This document shows positions 43,666-55,400 of a stretch of 58,117 bases of DNA, piece after piece; position 1 is the stretch's first letter; each line of letters begins with the position of its first letter. Source of the DNA: Bacteroidota bacterium. GTDB taxonomy: Bacteria; Bacteroidota; Bacteroidia; Chitinophagales; Saprospiraceae. The DNA lies in assembly GCA_018222965.1 (NCBI GenBank), contig JAAEZH010000033.1, positions 1 through 58,117 of the forward strand, given 5' to 3'. The translations under genes and the position numbers were made by a program. Below the pieces are notes generated by a model. That model was not told the origin of the DNA and ran no database searches. It saw only the letters and a list, made by a program, of their open reading frames with translations.

Positions 43666-44157
43666 TTATTCTGATTTTTCCTGTGTACTGGCGTGATCCA
43701 TTACTACAAGCCAATTTTCGTCAAATTGTTTAAGCGCATAGGTGATGTACATCTTGTGAAAGTAAGGGTTGCCATTTCTGTCAGGTTCCCGATAAACCGA
43801 TTCTACTACCGAGATGGTATAATCCCCTTTCCGATCGGAGAAAAGCACTTTGGTTTCCATAGTCCAGGTAGTATCCTTAAACCATTCCCGGTGCATATCG
43901 AGGAAGGCACCGGCCGTTTCCATCCGGGTTCCGTCTGGCAAAATGAGTTGCATAGGATAATCAGCAGGAGGAAGCGTTTGTGTAAGCGTTTCCAGGTCTT
44001 TTTCGCGGACACTTTTGAGATGTACCTCCAGCAAACTGTCGGCTTCGGTAGTATCATCCGGTAGCGGAGGTAAGCCAGGGGGCTCAATAGGTTGACAGGC
44101 AATGATTAAGCAGCAAAAAACAGTTAAAAGCAGCAAATTGAAGTTTAGGGCTTTCAT
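43666..44157 (-). CDS. Lipoprotein with NTF2/SnoaL-like domain
   Basis: The 163-residue protein has a lipoprotein signal (FNLLLLTVFCCLIIAC, lipobox Cys at 21). A Pro-rich linker follows, then a SnoaL/NTF2-like fold: an N-terminal helix (LLEVHLKSVREKDLETLTQT), the strand-helix part LILPDGTRMETAGAFLDMHR, and four strands ending in WLVVMDHAST. Such a fold may be a binding or enzymatic domain; no catalytic residues are obvious. Its stop lies one base before the start of the next gene on the same strand, so the two are cotranscribed. Confidence 0.75.
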   Translation of the reverse strand: MKALNFNLLLLTVFCCLIIACQPIEPPGLPPLPDDTTEADSLLEVHLKSVREKDLETLTQTLPPADYPMQLILPDGTRMETAGAFLDMHREWFKDTTWTMETKVLFSDRKGDYTISVVESVYREPDRNGNPYFHKMYITYALKQFDENWLVVMDHASTQEKSE

Positions 44158-44248
44158 AATGACAAAACTTTGGTTTGAATGTACTAATTTATGGAAGTTA
44201 TCTCATTTCGTCTTTAGACGGATTAATCTCTCCTAAATAACTAAACCG

Positions 44249-45121
44249 ATGAAAAATTTTTTACTTATTCTCGTTTTATTGTTGCTCCCAGGTTTCTTTT
44301 TTGCCCAAAATCTGGTTCAAAATCCCGGCTTCGAAACAGCTACGGTAGGACCTCCAACGGGTACACCAATTCCAGCTTATCCGATGGAACTTGATCACTG
44401 GTCTGCTGTAACGACCGATGGCGAATTTATCAACGATCCGGCATTAGCACATTCGGGAGATGGCTTCCTGAGCGTTCTCCAGAATCCCGGTGCCCACAAT
44501 GAAGAGCCCTGGCTCAATGGAACCGGGGTGTCGGGGAGTGGGTATGACCGGGTTGGCCAGGTTGTTGGTGTTTCTCCGGCTACGGAGTACGTGCTGACGT
44601 TTTGGATTCGGGGAGGAACCGGTATTCGTTACAATTACATCGAGGGGGATTTGTATCTCCAGATTGAAGAATTATCTCCCATGCCGGAAGAGATATTGAC
44701 GGTTTCTGTATTTGCAGACAGCTCGCAGTGGAAAGAGATTACCTATAACTTTACAACCGATGAAGATGCTGACACGGTAATTTTGTTGTTTTCCTGCAAA
44801 GGGGAGGTTGGAACGGATGTGTGGATTGACGATGTATCTCTGGAGCGGGTAATCAATAGTGCTGCCGATGAAGTTCTTGCACTGCCAGACTTAAAGGCTT
44901 TCCCCAACCCGGCGTCATCCGAGTTGTTTTTGGAGGCTCCTTTTGTGTTGGATCAGCCATTAATTCAAATTTCCGGAGTTGATGGTCGTCGGTACAATTT
45001 GCCTGTTGCAATTCGGGAACGCATGGTAAATGTTCAAACATCTGATTTGGCTCCGGGAATGTATTTTGTTTATCTGGAATCTGGAGAAAACCGGGCAAAA
45101 GGAAAATTTGTTGTACGTTAG
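44249..45121 (+). CDS. Secreted jelly-roll protein with T9SS sorting domain
   Basis: The protein has 290 residues. A signal peptide (MKNFLLILVLLLLPGFFFAQ) is followed by NLVQNPGFE, the usual opening of CBM4/9-like carbohydrate-binding jelly-roll domains; it continues to about residue 206 (VWIDDVSLERV closes the fold). The last ~75 residues (LKAFPNPASSELFLEA ... GKFVVR) are a type A T9SS sorting domain. It is thus an exported, probably carbohydrate-binding surface protein. The sugar transporter gene begins 42 bases downstream on the same strand, so a role in capturing sugar is possible. Confidence 0.82.
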   Translation: MKNFLLILVLLLLPGFFFAQNLVQNPGFETATVGPPTGTPIPAYPMELDHWSAVTTDGEFINDPALAHSGDGFLSVLQNPGAHNEEPWLNGTGVSGSGYDRVGQVVGVSPATEYVLTFWIRGGTGIRYNYIEGDLYLQIEELSPMPEEILTVSVFADSSQWKEITYNFTTDEDADTVILLFSCKGEVGTDVWIDDVSLERVINSAADEVLALPDLKAFPNPASSELFLEAPFVLDQPLIQISGVDGRRYNLPVAIRERMVNVQTSDLAPGMYFVYLESGENRAKGKFVVR

Positions 45122-45163
45122 TGGAATACCCGGCTGAGTTTACAAACGAGCTCAACCTAGACT

Positions 45164-46513
45164 ATGAAATCTGGAAAACTTCTAGGCTGGTCAATCACTG
45201 TTGCATTGGCCGGCTTTCTTTTTGGTTTTGACACCATTGTAATCTCTGGTGCAGAGGGGCCTATTCAGGAACTCTGGAAAACCTCTGATCTGTTTCATTC
45301 TACTTTTATTGTTTCCATGGCCCTTTGGGGAACGGTCATTGGTGCCTTGTTTGGCGGTATTCCCTGCAATCGAATTGGCCGGAAGAAAACGTTGATTCTT
45401 ATTGGTGTTCTCTACTTCGTTTCAGCTGTTGGTTCGGGGCTTTCGCCGAATCCCGTTCTATTTTCCATATTTCGCTTTATTGGTGGATTGGGGGTTGGGG
45501 CCTCCTCCGTGGCTGCTCCCATTTACATATCCGAAATTGCTCCTGCCGGGCAACGAGGCAGGTTGGTTGCCCTGTACCAGTTTAATATCGTTTTTGGAAT
45601 CCTGATAGCCTATTTGTCCAACTTTTTTATCGGTCAGTATTTTGATGAAAATGCCTGGCGCTGGATGTTGGGTGTAGAGGGTATTCCGGCAATATTGTAT
45701 TTGTTTATGGTCATTCGGGTTCCCGAAAGTCCGCGCTGGTTAATTCTAAAGAAAAATGATGAAAGCTCGGCAGCCGGTATTTTGCAATCGGTAAATCCGG
45801 GCGCTGATATCCAAGCGCTGATCCGGCAAATTCGAGATTCTATTCACGAGAAGAAAGCGGGTATCCGGGAATTTCTATCGGGTGTATACAACAAACCCAT
45901 CATGTTGGCCTTTTTACTGGCCTTCTTTAACCAAATGTCTGGAATAAACTTCGTGCTCTATTATGCCCCCCGGATCTTCCGGAGTATGGGGATAGATCCG
46001 GATAATGTGCTGGCAGCATCAGTTCCGATCGGGCTTGTAAACCTATTGTTTACTCTATTGGGTATGTATTTGATCGATCGGGTTGGACGAAAAAAGTTGA
46101 TGTTGTATGGCAGTCTGGGGTATATCGTTTTTTTACTTGGTGTGGCCTGGGCTTCCTTTACCGGTACAACGGGTACTCTGGTGATCTTCTTTATTTGCGG
46201 ATTTATCGCCTCACATGCCATTGGACAGGGAGCGGTAATATGGGTGTTTATTTCCGAGATATTTCCCAATCAGGTCCGGGATAACGGAATGTCCTTTGGA
46301 AGTGGGACACATTGGGTTTTTGCGGCCACCATAACCCTGGTTACCTTACCAGTTATGTCGGCTTTGGAAGGCAGGGAGTGGATCATCTATTGTTTTTTTG
46401 CCTTTATGATGATTTTGCAGCTTCTGTTTGTCCTGTTTATTATGCCGGAAACGAAGGGCGTTCCACTGGAAGATTTGCAACACGATTTAATAGAAGAGGA
46501 TGAATATGTCTAA
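45164..46513 (+). CDS. Sugar porter family MFS transporter
   Basis: The 449-residue protein has 12 membrane helices. Sugar porter signatures are present: GRKKTLILIGV after TM2, PESPRWL near residue 188 at the end of the first half, RVGRKKLM after TM8 and PETKGVPLE at the C-terminal end. These are proton-coupled or facilitative importers of hexoses or pentoses (XylE, GalP type). The substrate is not readable from sequence, but the coupled kinase gene points to a sugar phosphorylated after uptake, such as fructose. The stop overlaps the start of the kinase gene. Confidence 0.93.
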   Translation: MKSGKLLGWSITVALAGFLFGFDTIVISGAEGPIQELWKTSDLFHSTFIVSMALWGTVIGALFGGIPCNRIGRKKTLILIGVLYFVSAVGSGLSPNPVLFSIFRFIGGLGVGASSVAAPIYISEIAPAGQRGRLVALYQFNIVFGILIAYLSNFFIGQYFDENAWRWMLGVEGIPAILYLFMVIRVPESPRWLILKKNDESSAAGILQSVNPGADIQALIRQIRDSIHEKKAGIREFLSGVYNKPIMLAFLLAFFNQMSGINFVLYYAPRIFRSMGIDPDNVLAASVPIGLVNLLFTLLGMYLIDRVGRKKLMLYGSLGYIVFLLGVAWASFTGTTGTLVIFFICGFIASHAIGQGAVIWVFISEIFPNQVRDNGMSFGSGTHWVFAATITLVTLPVMSALEGREWIIYCFFAFMMILQLLFVLFIMPETKGVPLEDLQHDLIEEDEYV

Positions 46514-47387
46514 CCTTAAAGCAATTGCCTTTGGAGAAGTGCTCTGGGATATGTTGCCTGATGGAAAACAGCCGGGTGGTGCCCCGATGAATGTTGCTTA
46601 TCATTTGAATTGCCTGGGGGTCAATTCAGCCATGATCAGCTGTATTGGAGATGGACCATCCGGGAAGGAATTAAAGGCCTTTCTGGAGTCAAAAGGCATC
46701 GATACCCGATTGATACAAGTCGATCCGAAACATCCTACAGGCAGGGTAGAGGTTAGCCTGGATGCTGGTGGAAGCCCCTCATATGATATTGTTACTTCCG
46801 TTGCCTGGGATTTTATTCAGCTACCAGCTGATCACGGAAGTCCGATGCTTGCGGAAGAAGTAGCCGGGGCCGATGCTTTTATTTTTGGCAGCCTGGCTTG
46901 CCGCAGCAAAACGAGTCGGGATACGCTTTTTACCTTGCTTGAATCGGCAAAAAAGCGGGTGTTTGATGTGAACCTGCGTACGCCCTGGTTTGACAAAGAT
47001 TTGGTTGATGTACTCATGCAGGAATCGGATATCCTGAAAATGAACGATGAAGAACTGGAGCTCATCGCCGGATGGTATGACATTCAGGGCAATCAGACGG
47101 AAAAGCTGGAGATGCTTTTCAAAATGTTTGATCCGGATCTGATCATTATGACACGCGGTGGGAATGGCGCTGTTTGTTTTACTGAAAATGGCCTTAGCGA
47201 GCAATCCGGCTTTCCGGTGAAAGTCGTAGACACCATCGGGAGCGGAGACGCTTTTCTGGCCGGCTTTTTGAGCAAATATCTACAGCGGGAATCCATACAG
47301 TCCTGCCTCGAATTTGCCTGCCGAATGGGAGCCTTTGTAGCCGGAAGGAAAGGAGCTACCCCGGAGTATAAAACTCCCCCTTCCTGA
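46500..47387 (+). CDS. PfkB family sugar kinase (fructokinase-like)
   Basis: The 295-residue protein is a ribokinase-fold (PfkB) carbohydrate kinase. The N-terminal sugar lid motif GGAPMNVAYHLNCLG is near residue 27 and the catalytic signature DTIGSGDAFLAGFL (catalytic Asp, anion hole Gly-Ser-Gly) near residue 243. FGEVLWDMLPDG at the start is typical of fructokinases. ATG at 46500 overlaps the transporter by 14 bases; a second ATG at 46506 is equally possible. It should phosphorylate the sugar imported by its operon partner. Converges on a T9SS gene. Confidence 0.9.
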   Translation: MNMSNLKAIAFGEVLWDMLPDGKQPGGAPMNVAYHLNCLGVNSAMISCIGDGPSGKELKAFLESKGIDTRLIQVDPKHPTGRVEVSLDAGGSPSYDIVTSVAWDFIQLPADHGSPMLAEEVAGADAFIFGSLACRSKTSRDTLFTLLESAKKRVFDVNLRTPWFDKDLVDVLMQESDILKMNDEELELIAGWYDIQGNQTEKLEMLFKMFDPDLIIMTRGGNGAVCFTENGLSEQSGFPVKVVDTIGSGDAFLAGFLSKYLQRESIQSCLEFACRMGAFVAGRKGATPEYKTPPS

Positions 47388-47404
47388 TTGAAGTCAGGAG
47401 GGGA
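47376..47404. terminator. Hairpin at the convergent kinase/T9SS gene junction
   Basis: CCCCTTCCTGA and TCAGGAGGGG pair across the kinase stop codon. Only the minus strand has a short T run, so this is a weak terminator mainly for the T9SS gene. Confidence 0.5.
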
Positions 47405-47420
47405 GAGATGGCATAGGGAA

Positions 47421-49172
47421 TTAGTCCTTCAGGAATCGAATTATGGTCGTTTCCTGCTTCATGTTTTGTAATTGTAATATGTACATGCCTTTTGGCATGT
47501 TTTGGGAAAATTCTATTTGATTGCCAGTCCTTTTCAGGAAGATTTCTCGACCCTGGATGTCAAAAACGCGCAGGCTGTAAATACTTTCACCAGGTATTCC
47601 TTCGATGAAAAGCTGATCTCTTACTGGGTTGGGGTGGATAATAATTGCCGGATTACTTTGGTCAGACAGGGAATTTACCGTCTCGAGTTCAAATTCGGCG
47701 AAAGCCTGACAAGCATTGGCGTCAGTAACCGTAACAGCATAGGTCCCCGGAGCCAGATTCGAAATTTCTTGTGTTTCGGATCCATCCGACCAGGCATAGG
47801 AATAGGGAGCTGTTCCGCCGGATGCAAAAGCAGCTGCAGAATTTGTGAAAGGATCCGACAATACTTCCAAATCCAGCGGAGATTCAGGTTGTGTAACGGT
47901 GACGGTTCCACTTATTTGAATACCATTTTGATCGCTAATAGTATATGTATAAATACCGGCAGCCACTTGATCTATGTTTGGGATCGCTGGTTCCCAATCA
48001 ACAAAATAAGGTGGTACCCCGCCCTTCGGAGTAAGATCTATGGAAGCAGATTGGTCGCCAAAACAATCTACGATTGCGTTGGTTAAATCCAATTCGACAT
48101 CTAAAGGTTCGATGTCTGGTAGTGTTATCTCCAGTTGTTGAAAATCGGTGCAACAATAATTTGAAGTGGAGAGATCGACGACAAGGGTGCCCGGCTCATT
48201 TACTATGATATTGGTGGGATGTCTGTCTGTTGAGGAAGTGCCGTCACTAAAGTTCCATTCGTAGTTTCGGGCATACTTTGAATTATTCACAATTTGCACT
48301 TCATCATAATTGGCCATCAGGAGCTCAAAGTTGGCTGGTGGAACGAGGCTGTCGGGATTTCCCAGGGAGTTGTAGCCGATAAATACACCGGAGTCCCAGA
48401 CCGGATCAGCCACATCTGTAACGAGTATTTTGGCGTGGTAAGTTTCTCCGGCAACTACTTCAAAATCGGCGGGCAACTCGGTTGTAATTCCGTCGAATAC
48501 CACATCTTCTGAATCGGAGTTGTCGATGTAAAACTGTTCGTTATAGGGGTCACAATCGAGCGGAATCTCTGGATTTTCGGGATGCAGGGTGTTGATGGAT
48601 ACCACTTCATTGGTTGTGGGGATGCGGGAAATATTTGCAGCATTTCCTTCGTAGGGGCCGTTAATGCCAGGTCCGGAAACAAAAAAACCGAATACATCAT
48701 TAAAGCTGGTACAGGCATACTCCGGGTATTCTTCCGAGCCAAAGACGTAGGAAAAGCTGAGGAGGCCTGATTCGGCGGGCACAAAATCAAACTCAATCAC
48801 AAAGGTGTTGAAAGCTTCTCCGGAGGAGAGGCTGTTGAGGTCCGGGTCATCGGGATTGGAATTGGTGTCGGTAGCGGCAAAAGCGCTGGCCGGATTGTTA
48901 ATTCCGATGCCACCGGAAGGCTGGTCGAGCAGGTATCCGGTGCTGATCACAATACCAGCATTAATTGGCAGGTCGGTATCAGCGGCATCAAAGAAGCCAT
49001 AAGAAAGAGGCAGGCCTTCGTAGGTGATATTGGAAGGGGTGACCGCAGTATTCGAGAAGAAATCCATGATCATTTCTTCCATTTCATAGGAATTATCCAG
49101 CATGAGGTTGGACTGCGCGTACATCCCTGTCGCTGATAAGGACAGGATACAGAAAAGTAGGTACTTTTTCAT
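47421..49172 (-). CDS. Choice-of-anchor L domain T9SS-secreted protein
   Basis: The protein has 583 residues from the ATG at 49172, where a signal peptide begins (MKKYLLFCILSLSATGMYAQ); the longer frame adds ten basic residues. Residues ~25-265 are a choice-of-anchor L domain, with NAGIVISTGYLLDQPSGGIG, FSYVFGSEEYPEYAC and DVFGFFVSGPG. A PKD domain (YEWNFSDGTSS) and two SprB-like repeats (DCFGDQSASIDLTPKGG, and GGTAPYSYAWSDG with GTYAVTVTDANACQ) follow. The final ~75 residues (IIHPNPVRDQLF ... IRFLKD) are a type A T9SS sorting domain. It should be exposed on the surface. A dispersed hairpin motif lies in the coding DNA at 47694, at the boundary of the last repeat and the sorting domain. Confidence 0.88.
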   Translation of the reverse strand: MKKYLLFCILSLSATGMYAQSNLMLDNSYEMEEMIMDFFSNTAVTPSNITYEGLPLSYGFFDAADTDLPINAGIVISTGYLLDQPSGGIGINNPASAFAATDTNSNPDDPDLNSLSSGEAFNTFVIEFDFVPAESGLLSFSYVFGSEEYPEYACTSFNDVFGFFVSGPGINGPYEGNAANISRIPTTNEVVSINTLHPENPEIPLDCDPYNEQFYIDNSDSEDVVFDGITTELPADFEVVAGETYHAKILVTDVADPVWDSGVFIGYNSLGNPDSLVPPANFELLMANYDEVQIVNNSKYARNYEWNFSDGTSSTDRHPTNIIVNEPGTLVVDLSTSNYCCTDFQQLEITLPDIEPLDVELDLTNAIVDCFGDQSASIDLTPKGGVPPYFVDWEPAIPNIDQVAAGIYTYTISDQNGIQISGTVTVTQPESPLDLEVLSDPFTNSAAAFASGGTAPYSYAWSDGSETQEISNLAPGTYAVTVTDANACQAFAEFELETVNSLSDQSNPAIIIHPNPVRDQLFIEGIPGESIYSLRVFDIQGREIFLKRTGNQIEFSQNMPKGMYILQLQNMKQETTIIRFLKD

Positions 49173-49415
49173 TTGTTTTAGTTTTCGATTTAAAAAAATC
49201 ACTAGCTTTCTTTAAAGCTAAGTTATTGCCCTTTGAATTGCAAATCCATTCTCTTTCTTGTGTTGAGGAAGACAAATTGGGGTAGGGAAGGGGTAGTGCC
49301 TGCCAGGCGGTATCGCGGCCAGGCCGGAATATTGAAAACACATTTCCGGCAGGGCAAACAAAAACGGGCATCTGCTTTCTGCAAATGCCCGTTCAGAAAT
49401 TCTAATTTTTACTAT

Positions 49416-52400
49416 TTACTGCCGTACCATTTTTTTGGTGGCTGTAAAGTTGTCACTTTGCAGTTGGTAATAGTACACACCTCTGTTGGAGAGATTTTGT
49501 ACTTCCCATTCGTGATAACCGGCCTGAAAGGTGTTTTCCAAAACCCGAATTACCTTGCCGGAAATATCGGTTATAGTCAATCGTGCCTGACAGGATTTTG
49601 GCAGGAAGAATCCAATGCTTGTGCTTTCGCCAAATGGATTCGGCCTGTTTTGGTACAGGGCAAATTCTGTTTGTTCTCCAGACTGCTCAAATTCCAGAGC
49701 CACCTGAAGCCATTCGCCTTGAGCGCCATAAGCTTCATTGGAGGTAAACTCAGAAGTAATCTTTATGGCAGTTGCAAGATCGATATCTTCCCTGGCAGTA
49801 ATGCGAAGCCCAAATAGTGGGTTCTCAGTTGGGAGAACCTGAACTTCCGGGCTGTACCAACTGGTGGTAAACAGGCCTTCCGAAAGACGGGCTGTACCGA
49901 AATTTTCTGCATCCAATTCTCCAGGCAGTATTTGCTCAATCCAGAGTTTATGTGGATCAGCTTGCAGTGTAAACTGATACCCAAAGATTGATTGTCCATC
50001 ACCGGAGAAATAGATATCGATAGTCTCCCCGGCAGGGATGGCTCGTGTTGGAGTTCGCATGTTAAGACTTCCGTCGAATGTGCGATCGCCGGTTTCTCCA
50101 AAGCCTTCGCTGGTCTGAGCGGTGGAGTTTACATCACCGACCTTCACAGCTACAAAATCAACTTCCTGCATATTTTCTGCCAGATCATTGAAATTGACAA
50201 TCTCCGGGAAATTCTCTTCCCATGGATCCTGCGGATTCGGGAAAACATAATCCGCCTCTACAAATCGCCAGCTGGTATTATTGGGGAATTCATCTGCCAA
50301 TTGCAGGATAAGCGTTTGAATGTCTACCAGGTCCAGCGTGCTGATCGAACCAGAATTATTGGCATCAGCGGCAATCATTTTATAGGGGCTGTCCAGGGGC
50401 ACCAGTCCAAGGATATGCTGGGAAATCAAGACCATATCATAAGTCGAAACTCCGTTTCCGTGATTAGTGTCCAACATTGGAATAACGGAATAATCACCAC
50501 CTTCGGGCAGGGAAAGCGAATACATTCCATCTGCGCCGGTCATGGCAGTTTGCATGCCGCCATTTACATCAATCATCACCATTTCTACCGGTTCGACCTC
50601 TTCTGTGGCTATGAGGCCGGAAACTATCGGCGATGGATCATCACAAACATCCATATTGTCCTGTACGACGATAAAGGTCTCGCAGAAGTCCTGATTTCCT
50701 GCTGCGTCGGTAACCCACATTTCCACCGGAATTTGTCCGAGGTCATCGCAGGTATAAGTGACGGCAAGGTCGGTAACATCCGGAGAGAAGCTGAATATCA
50801 GATCTCCGGGACAATTGTCAAAGCTGTTGAGATCTAAGTCAGATGCCCAAACTTCGATCATACCGGTTTGCATGATCTCTACTACAATTCCATTCAGGCA
50901 ATAAGGGCTTGGGAGCTTGCAATCTTCCACAACAATGTCGATTGACTCAAATTCTGTATTGCCACAATCATCTGTTACTGCATAATTTATTGTGTAACTG
51001 CCGGGTGCTACATCCGGAATTATCACATCGTCCTGGATATCAGCGAAACTTCCGAAGTCGCCGCTTATATCGACTTCAAAGGAGGCAGAACACTGGTCCA
51101 GAATATCCGGATAAGGCAATGTGAGATCGGTGTCACAATCGGTATCTACGATACAACCGTCAATGCTCGGCACCACGAATTGCGGAGCCTGATTATCATT
51201 GACTTTGATTACTTGTTCATAAACAATGTACCCGTCGGGTGTTCCGGGAGCGCCAGAGTCGTTCCAGCCGTCGCGGAAGGTACGATCATCCTGGTCGCCA
51301 TCGCCATCCCAGTCTGTAAAGTAAATCGCTTCGTAGTGGTCTTCTTCAGCAAAGGCATCATAGCCAAAGTCATCATAAATACACCAGTTGATGACGGTCC
51401 AGGTACGTACAATTTTATAGCAGGCATCCGGTACTACATAGAAGTAGTCATCGTCAAAGCTTACTCCAATGAGTTCGCATTCATCAAAGAATATTTCCGG
51501 TTCGCCAAAGTCGGGTAATTGTCCGTCTGTACATTCAACCAGAATATCTGCCGGGAATTCGACTACCCAATCCGAAACATGCTCCACAAAGATGGTTTGG
51601 GTACAGTTTGCTGAAGGGTTGGTTGGATTGTCGTCGCTGGTAATCCAGGTACGTACAATTGTTCCTTCCTGGCAATTGTCGATATTTACGGTCACCGAAT
51701 AATTGGTGTTTAAGGCACAATTGTCGTAAAAGGCAGGCGTGCCAAAATCTTCCAGCACTGAATAATCTTCATTGGCGAGCGGTGCTCCCAACTCATCGAG
51801 GTATTCCTCACAACTAATGGTTTGCGGGCCCGGACAGAATGTAGTGATTGGTGGAATTTTATCATCTACATATACCTGGACCATACAATCATTGACATTG
51901 CCAAAGTAGTCGACTACTCTGAATACGACCATGATCGGGCTGTTAGGTACGTCCGAGCAACAGAATTCAACCGTTGGCCCGAAGTCGTCAAATCCGCCAT
52001 CACAAAGGCCATCCATACGGCGAGCGAGAAATTCTTCTACGCCACAATTATCAAATGAACCATCATCAAACACACCGGCTGGCACGATGGCTTGTCCGTT
52101 GCTGCTTAACGCAACTTCAGTAATCTCATCGCATATAGTTGTTGGTGCAATATCATCCACCACCTCAATGGTTACATCGAGTTGTGAAATATTGCCACAA
52201 ACATCTTCAGCCTGGTAAGTGATTTGGTGGAAACCCAGTGCGAGTCCCGGAGACGGGATCAGTCCTCCTTGCGCGCCGTCTACACCATTGACGTAAATTG
52301 CTTCGCCGACAGGCGTGAAAATGCGCAGTGTAATATCATTGCAATTATCTGTCACCATAGCAGGCGGTAAAAAGTCCTGAGAGGTACAGGGTTGCGGATG

Positions 52401-55400
52401 TACTCCGGGAATATTTGCACTAACCTCAAAAGGCTGCATGCTAATTACCGGTGGCGTGGTATCTATAATTTTAATGATCTGAATATTGTCTTCTCCCTGA
52501 TCATTGCTGGTTATGACCTGGCTTGTACACCAGTCGAGGACGGTCCAGGTGCGAATAATCTTGAAGGTGTTTCCACAGGTGCCGACAGGATTGTCTGAGT
52601 GTACATAATTGTACATGCAGAATTCCCCTTCAATACCTTCCGGAATGCCTGAGCCTGTTGTAGCCGGCACTCCGGTATATGGTGTCGCTTCAATAATATT
52701 CGGGTATGTTTCATAATCGGAGCATTCCCATTCCAGGTCGTCCGGGAAGTCCACATCATCCGGACGAGTGAGCGCCACAATTTGCGAACAGATGTCGGAT
52801 TGGTTTCCGTACTGGTCGATGGCGATGTAATCTCTGCGGATTCTGACAGTATTGTCGTCGCAGGCATCATCATCGATCGTTTCTTCATAAACAAGTTGGA
52901 TATCAAATACCAGGCAATTGTCTGTAGCTGTTGGCGGAGGAACATCCTCTATGTTTTCCGTACAGGATATTTCAACATCGGTCGTCGGACAATCAAAAAC
53001 CGGCGCCAGTTTGTCTTCCACAATAATGGTGCTCCAGCAATAATTACCGGTTTCCGGATCGGTAACGGAGACGATCCATTCTTCACCGATGTGGCTGCAG
53101 TCTAAAACATCATCTGTAGGGCCTTCGACATCGATAATGTAATCATCGTAGCAACCGTATGGACCACCTTCCAATAAGAAATCTGCATTGAGTTGAACTT
53201 CTCCGTTTTGATCCAGAGAGAAGGTGATCAGATCGTTGCAGGTTAGTGTATTGGTTGGATTGGCGTATTCATTTACCGTGATGGTGAAATCACAGGTGCT
53301 GCTGTTTCCATAAAGATCGGTGGCCTCAAATTCGAGGGTATAATTTCCAATGTAGAAGAAGTCGCCACTGCTTAATCCGCCGCCATCAATTTGGACGATA
53401 TCCGGATTTGGATCGCAATTGTCTGTTGCTGAAACCACAAAGTCTACGATGGCTTGGCACTCTCCCGGATCGAGGTTGATAATGATGTTATTCGGACAGC
53501 TAATAACTGGTGGTTCCGTATCGGTAACGGTTACATCAAAGCAACAAGCTGCGGTAATACCGGCAGCGTCTGTTACTTCAAAGCAATTGGTCGTAGTGCC
53601 TACCGGGAAAACGTTTCCACTGGCCAGGCCTTCAGTCTGTATCAGTGTTTCGCCCGGGCAGTTGTCGTTGGTTGTTACAGAATAAGTAACGACTGCTCCA
53701 CAAATACCGGGATCATTGTTTACGCTAATGTCAGCAGGACAATTGATGGTTGGCGCCTCTGCGTCAGTAACGGTTACGTCAAAGCAGCAGCTGGCTGAAA
53801 GTCCGGCAGCATCGGTAATCGTAAAGCAATTGGTAGTTGTACCTACCGGGAAAACTTCGCCGCTGGCCAGACCTTGTGTTTGTACAACCGTTTCACCCGG
53901 GCAATTATCGCTGGATGTCATGGTGTACTCCACGAGGGCGCCGCAAATGCCGGGATCGTTGTTAACCGCAATATCTCCCGGACAGGTAATGACAGGTGCT
54001 TCTGCATCCGTTACTACCACATCAAAACAACAGCTGTTTTGGTTGCCTGAGGCATCGGTAACTTCAAAGCAATTGGTAGTGGTTCCAACCGGGAAGGCAG
54101 AACCGCTGGGGAGTCCCTGTGTTTGGGTAATCGTTTCGCCCGGACAATTATCCGAAGTCGTAATGGAATATTCCACCACGGCACTACACAGTCCTGAATC
54201 GTTATCGACCGAGATGTCTCCCGGGCAGGTGATTTCCGGATCTTCATCGTCGGTAACAACCACATCAAAACAGCAGTTGGCTACATTGCCGGAGGAGTCG
54301 ATTACTTCAAAGCAGTTGGTCGTGGTCCCGATCGGGAATGCAGCACCACTGGCCAGACCTTCCGTTTGGTTGATCATGACCGCATCATCGCAGTTATCGG
54401 TGGCCGTTACATCGTATTCAACGACAGCACTACACAGTCCTTCATCGGCCGAAACCGGAATATCTGAAGGACACTGTAAGTCAGGCATTTCCCCATCCTC
54501 TACAATGACTGTAAAAGAGCAGGTAGCGGTATTCCCTGAAGCGTCCGTAACCAGGAATACATTGACAACGGTATCAACGGCAAAGAATGATCCGCTGATT
54601 TGTCCGGAGATCTGCATGGTCGTTGGGTCGGGACAGTTGTCTGTGCCAATCGGAGCGGCATAATTGATCAATGCGCCGCATTGTCCCGGGTCATTACCTA
54701 CGGTTATGTCAGCCGGACAGGTAATTTCCGGAAGTTCAGTGTCTTGTACGGTAATTAAGAATCCGCAAGTGGCGGTATTTCCGTTGGCATCTGTTACGGT
54801 AAATTCAATCATGGTGGTTCCAACCGGGAAGGCAGAACCGCTGGCTGGGCCGGCCGTTTGTTCAACCGTGAATGGGCCACAGGAGCCGGTTCCTTCGGGT
54901 GATGGAAAATCGACAAGGGCGCTACAGAGGCCGGGGTCATTGGGAACAATGATATCTGAGGGGCAGTCGATGTTGACTACACAGGAGCCGATACCCACAG
55001 ATGTTGTTGCCGGCGGGGTGGTAAAGTCCCCGGAGGTAGCCGTCACTGAGTTTTGATAGTTTCCGGCAGCTGCTCCGGCTGGCACATCGACCAGATAGAT
55101 TAATTGGATAGATCCGTTGGCCGGAATTTCATAAGTCGTATAAGGGAAAGTGGCGGGCAGGCAACCTTTCCAGCTAATAGTTCCTCCGTCACCCAGTGTT
55201 GGTACTGAGGAGGAATTGGCGGCATTTACATCGCTGGCCGGATCAATGCTATTGAAGGTAAATGGAGTCGGTAGAACATCATCGATGTGGTCAACAGAAA
55301 TGACCTGATCGGTGCTGTTGGATAAGGTTACGGTATAAATTACCTGATCGGGCGGACTGGCCATGTTTTGATTGACCTCTTTGGTAATTGTCAGTCCGTT

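Noticed and set aside
50909-54663. Plus-strand open frames opposite the HYR protein gene
   Set aside because: They mirror the HYR repeats in antisense and show no independent domains.
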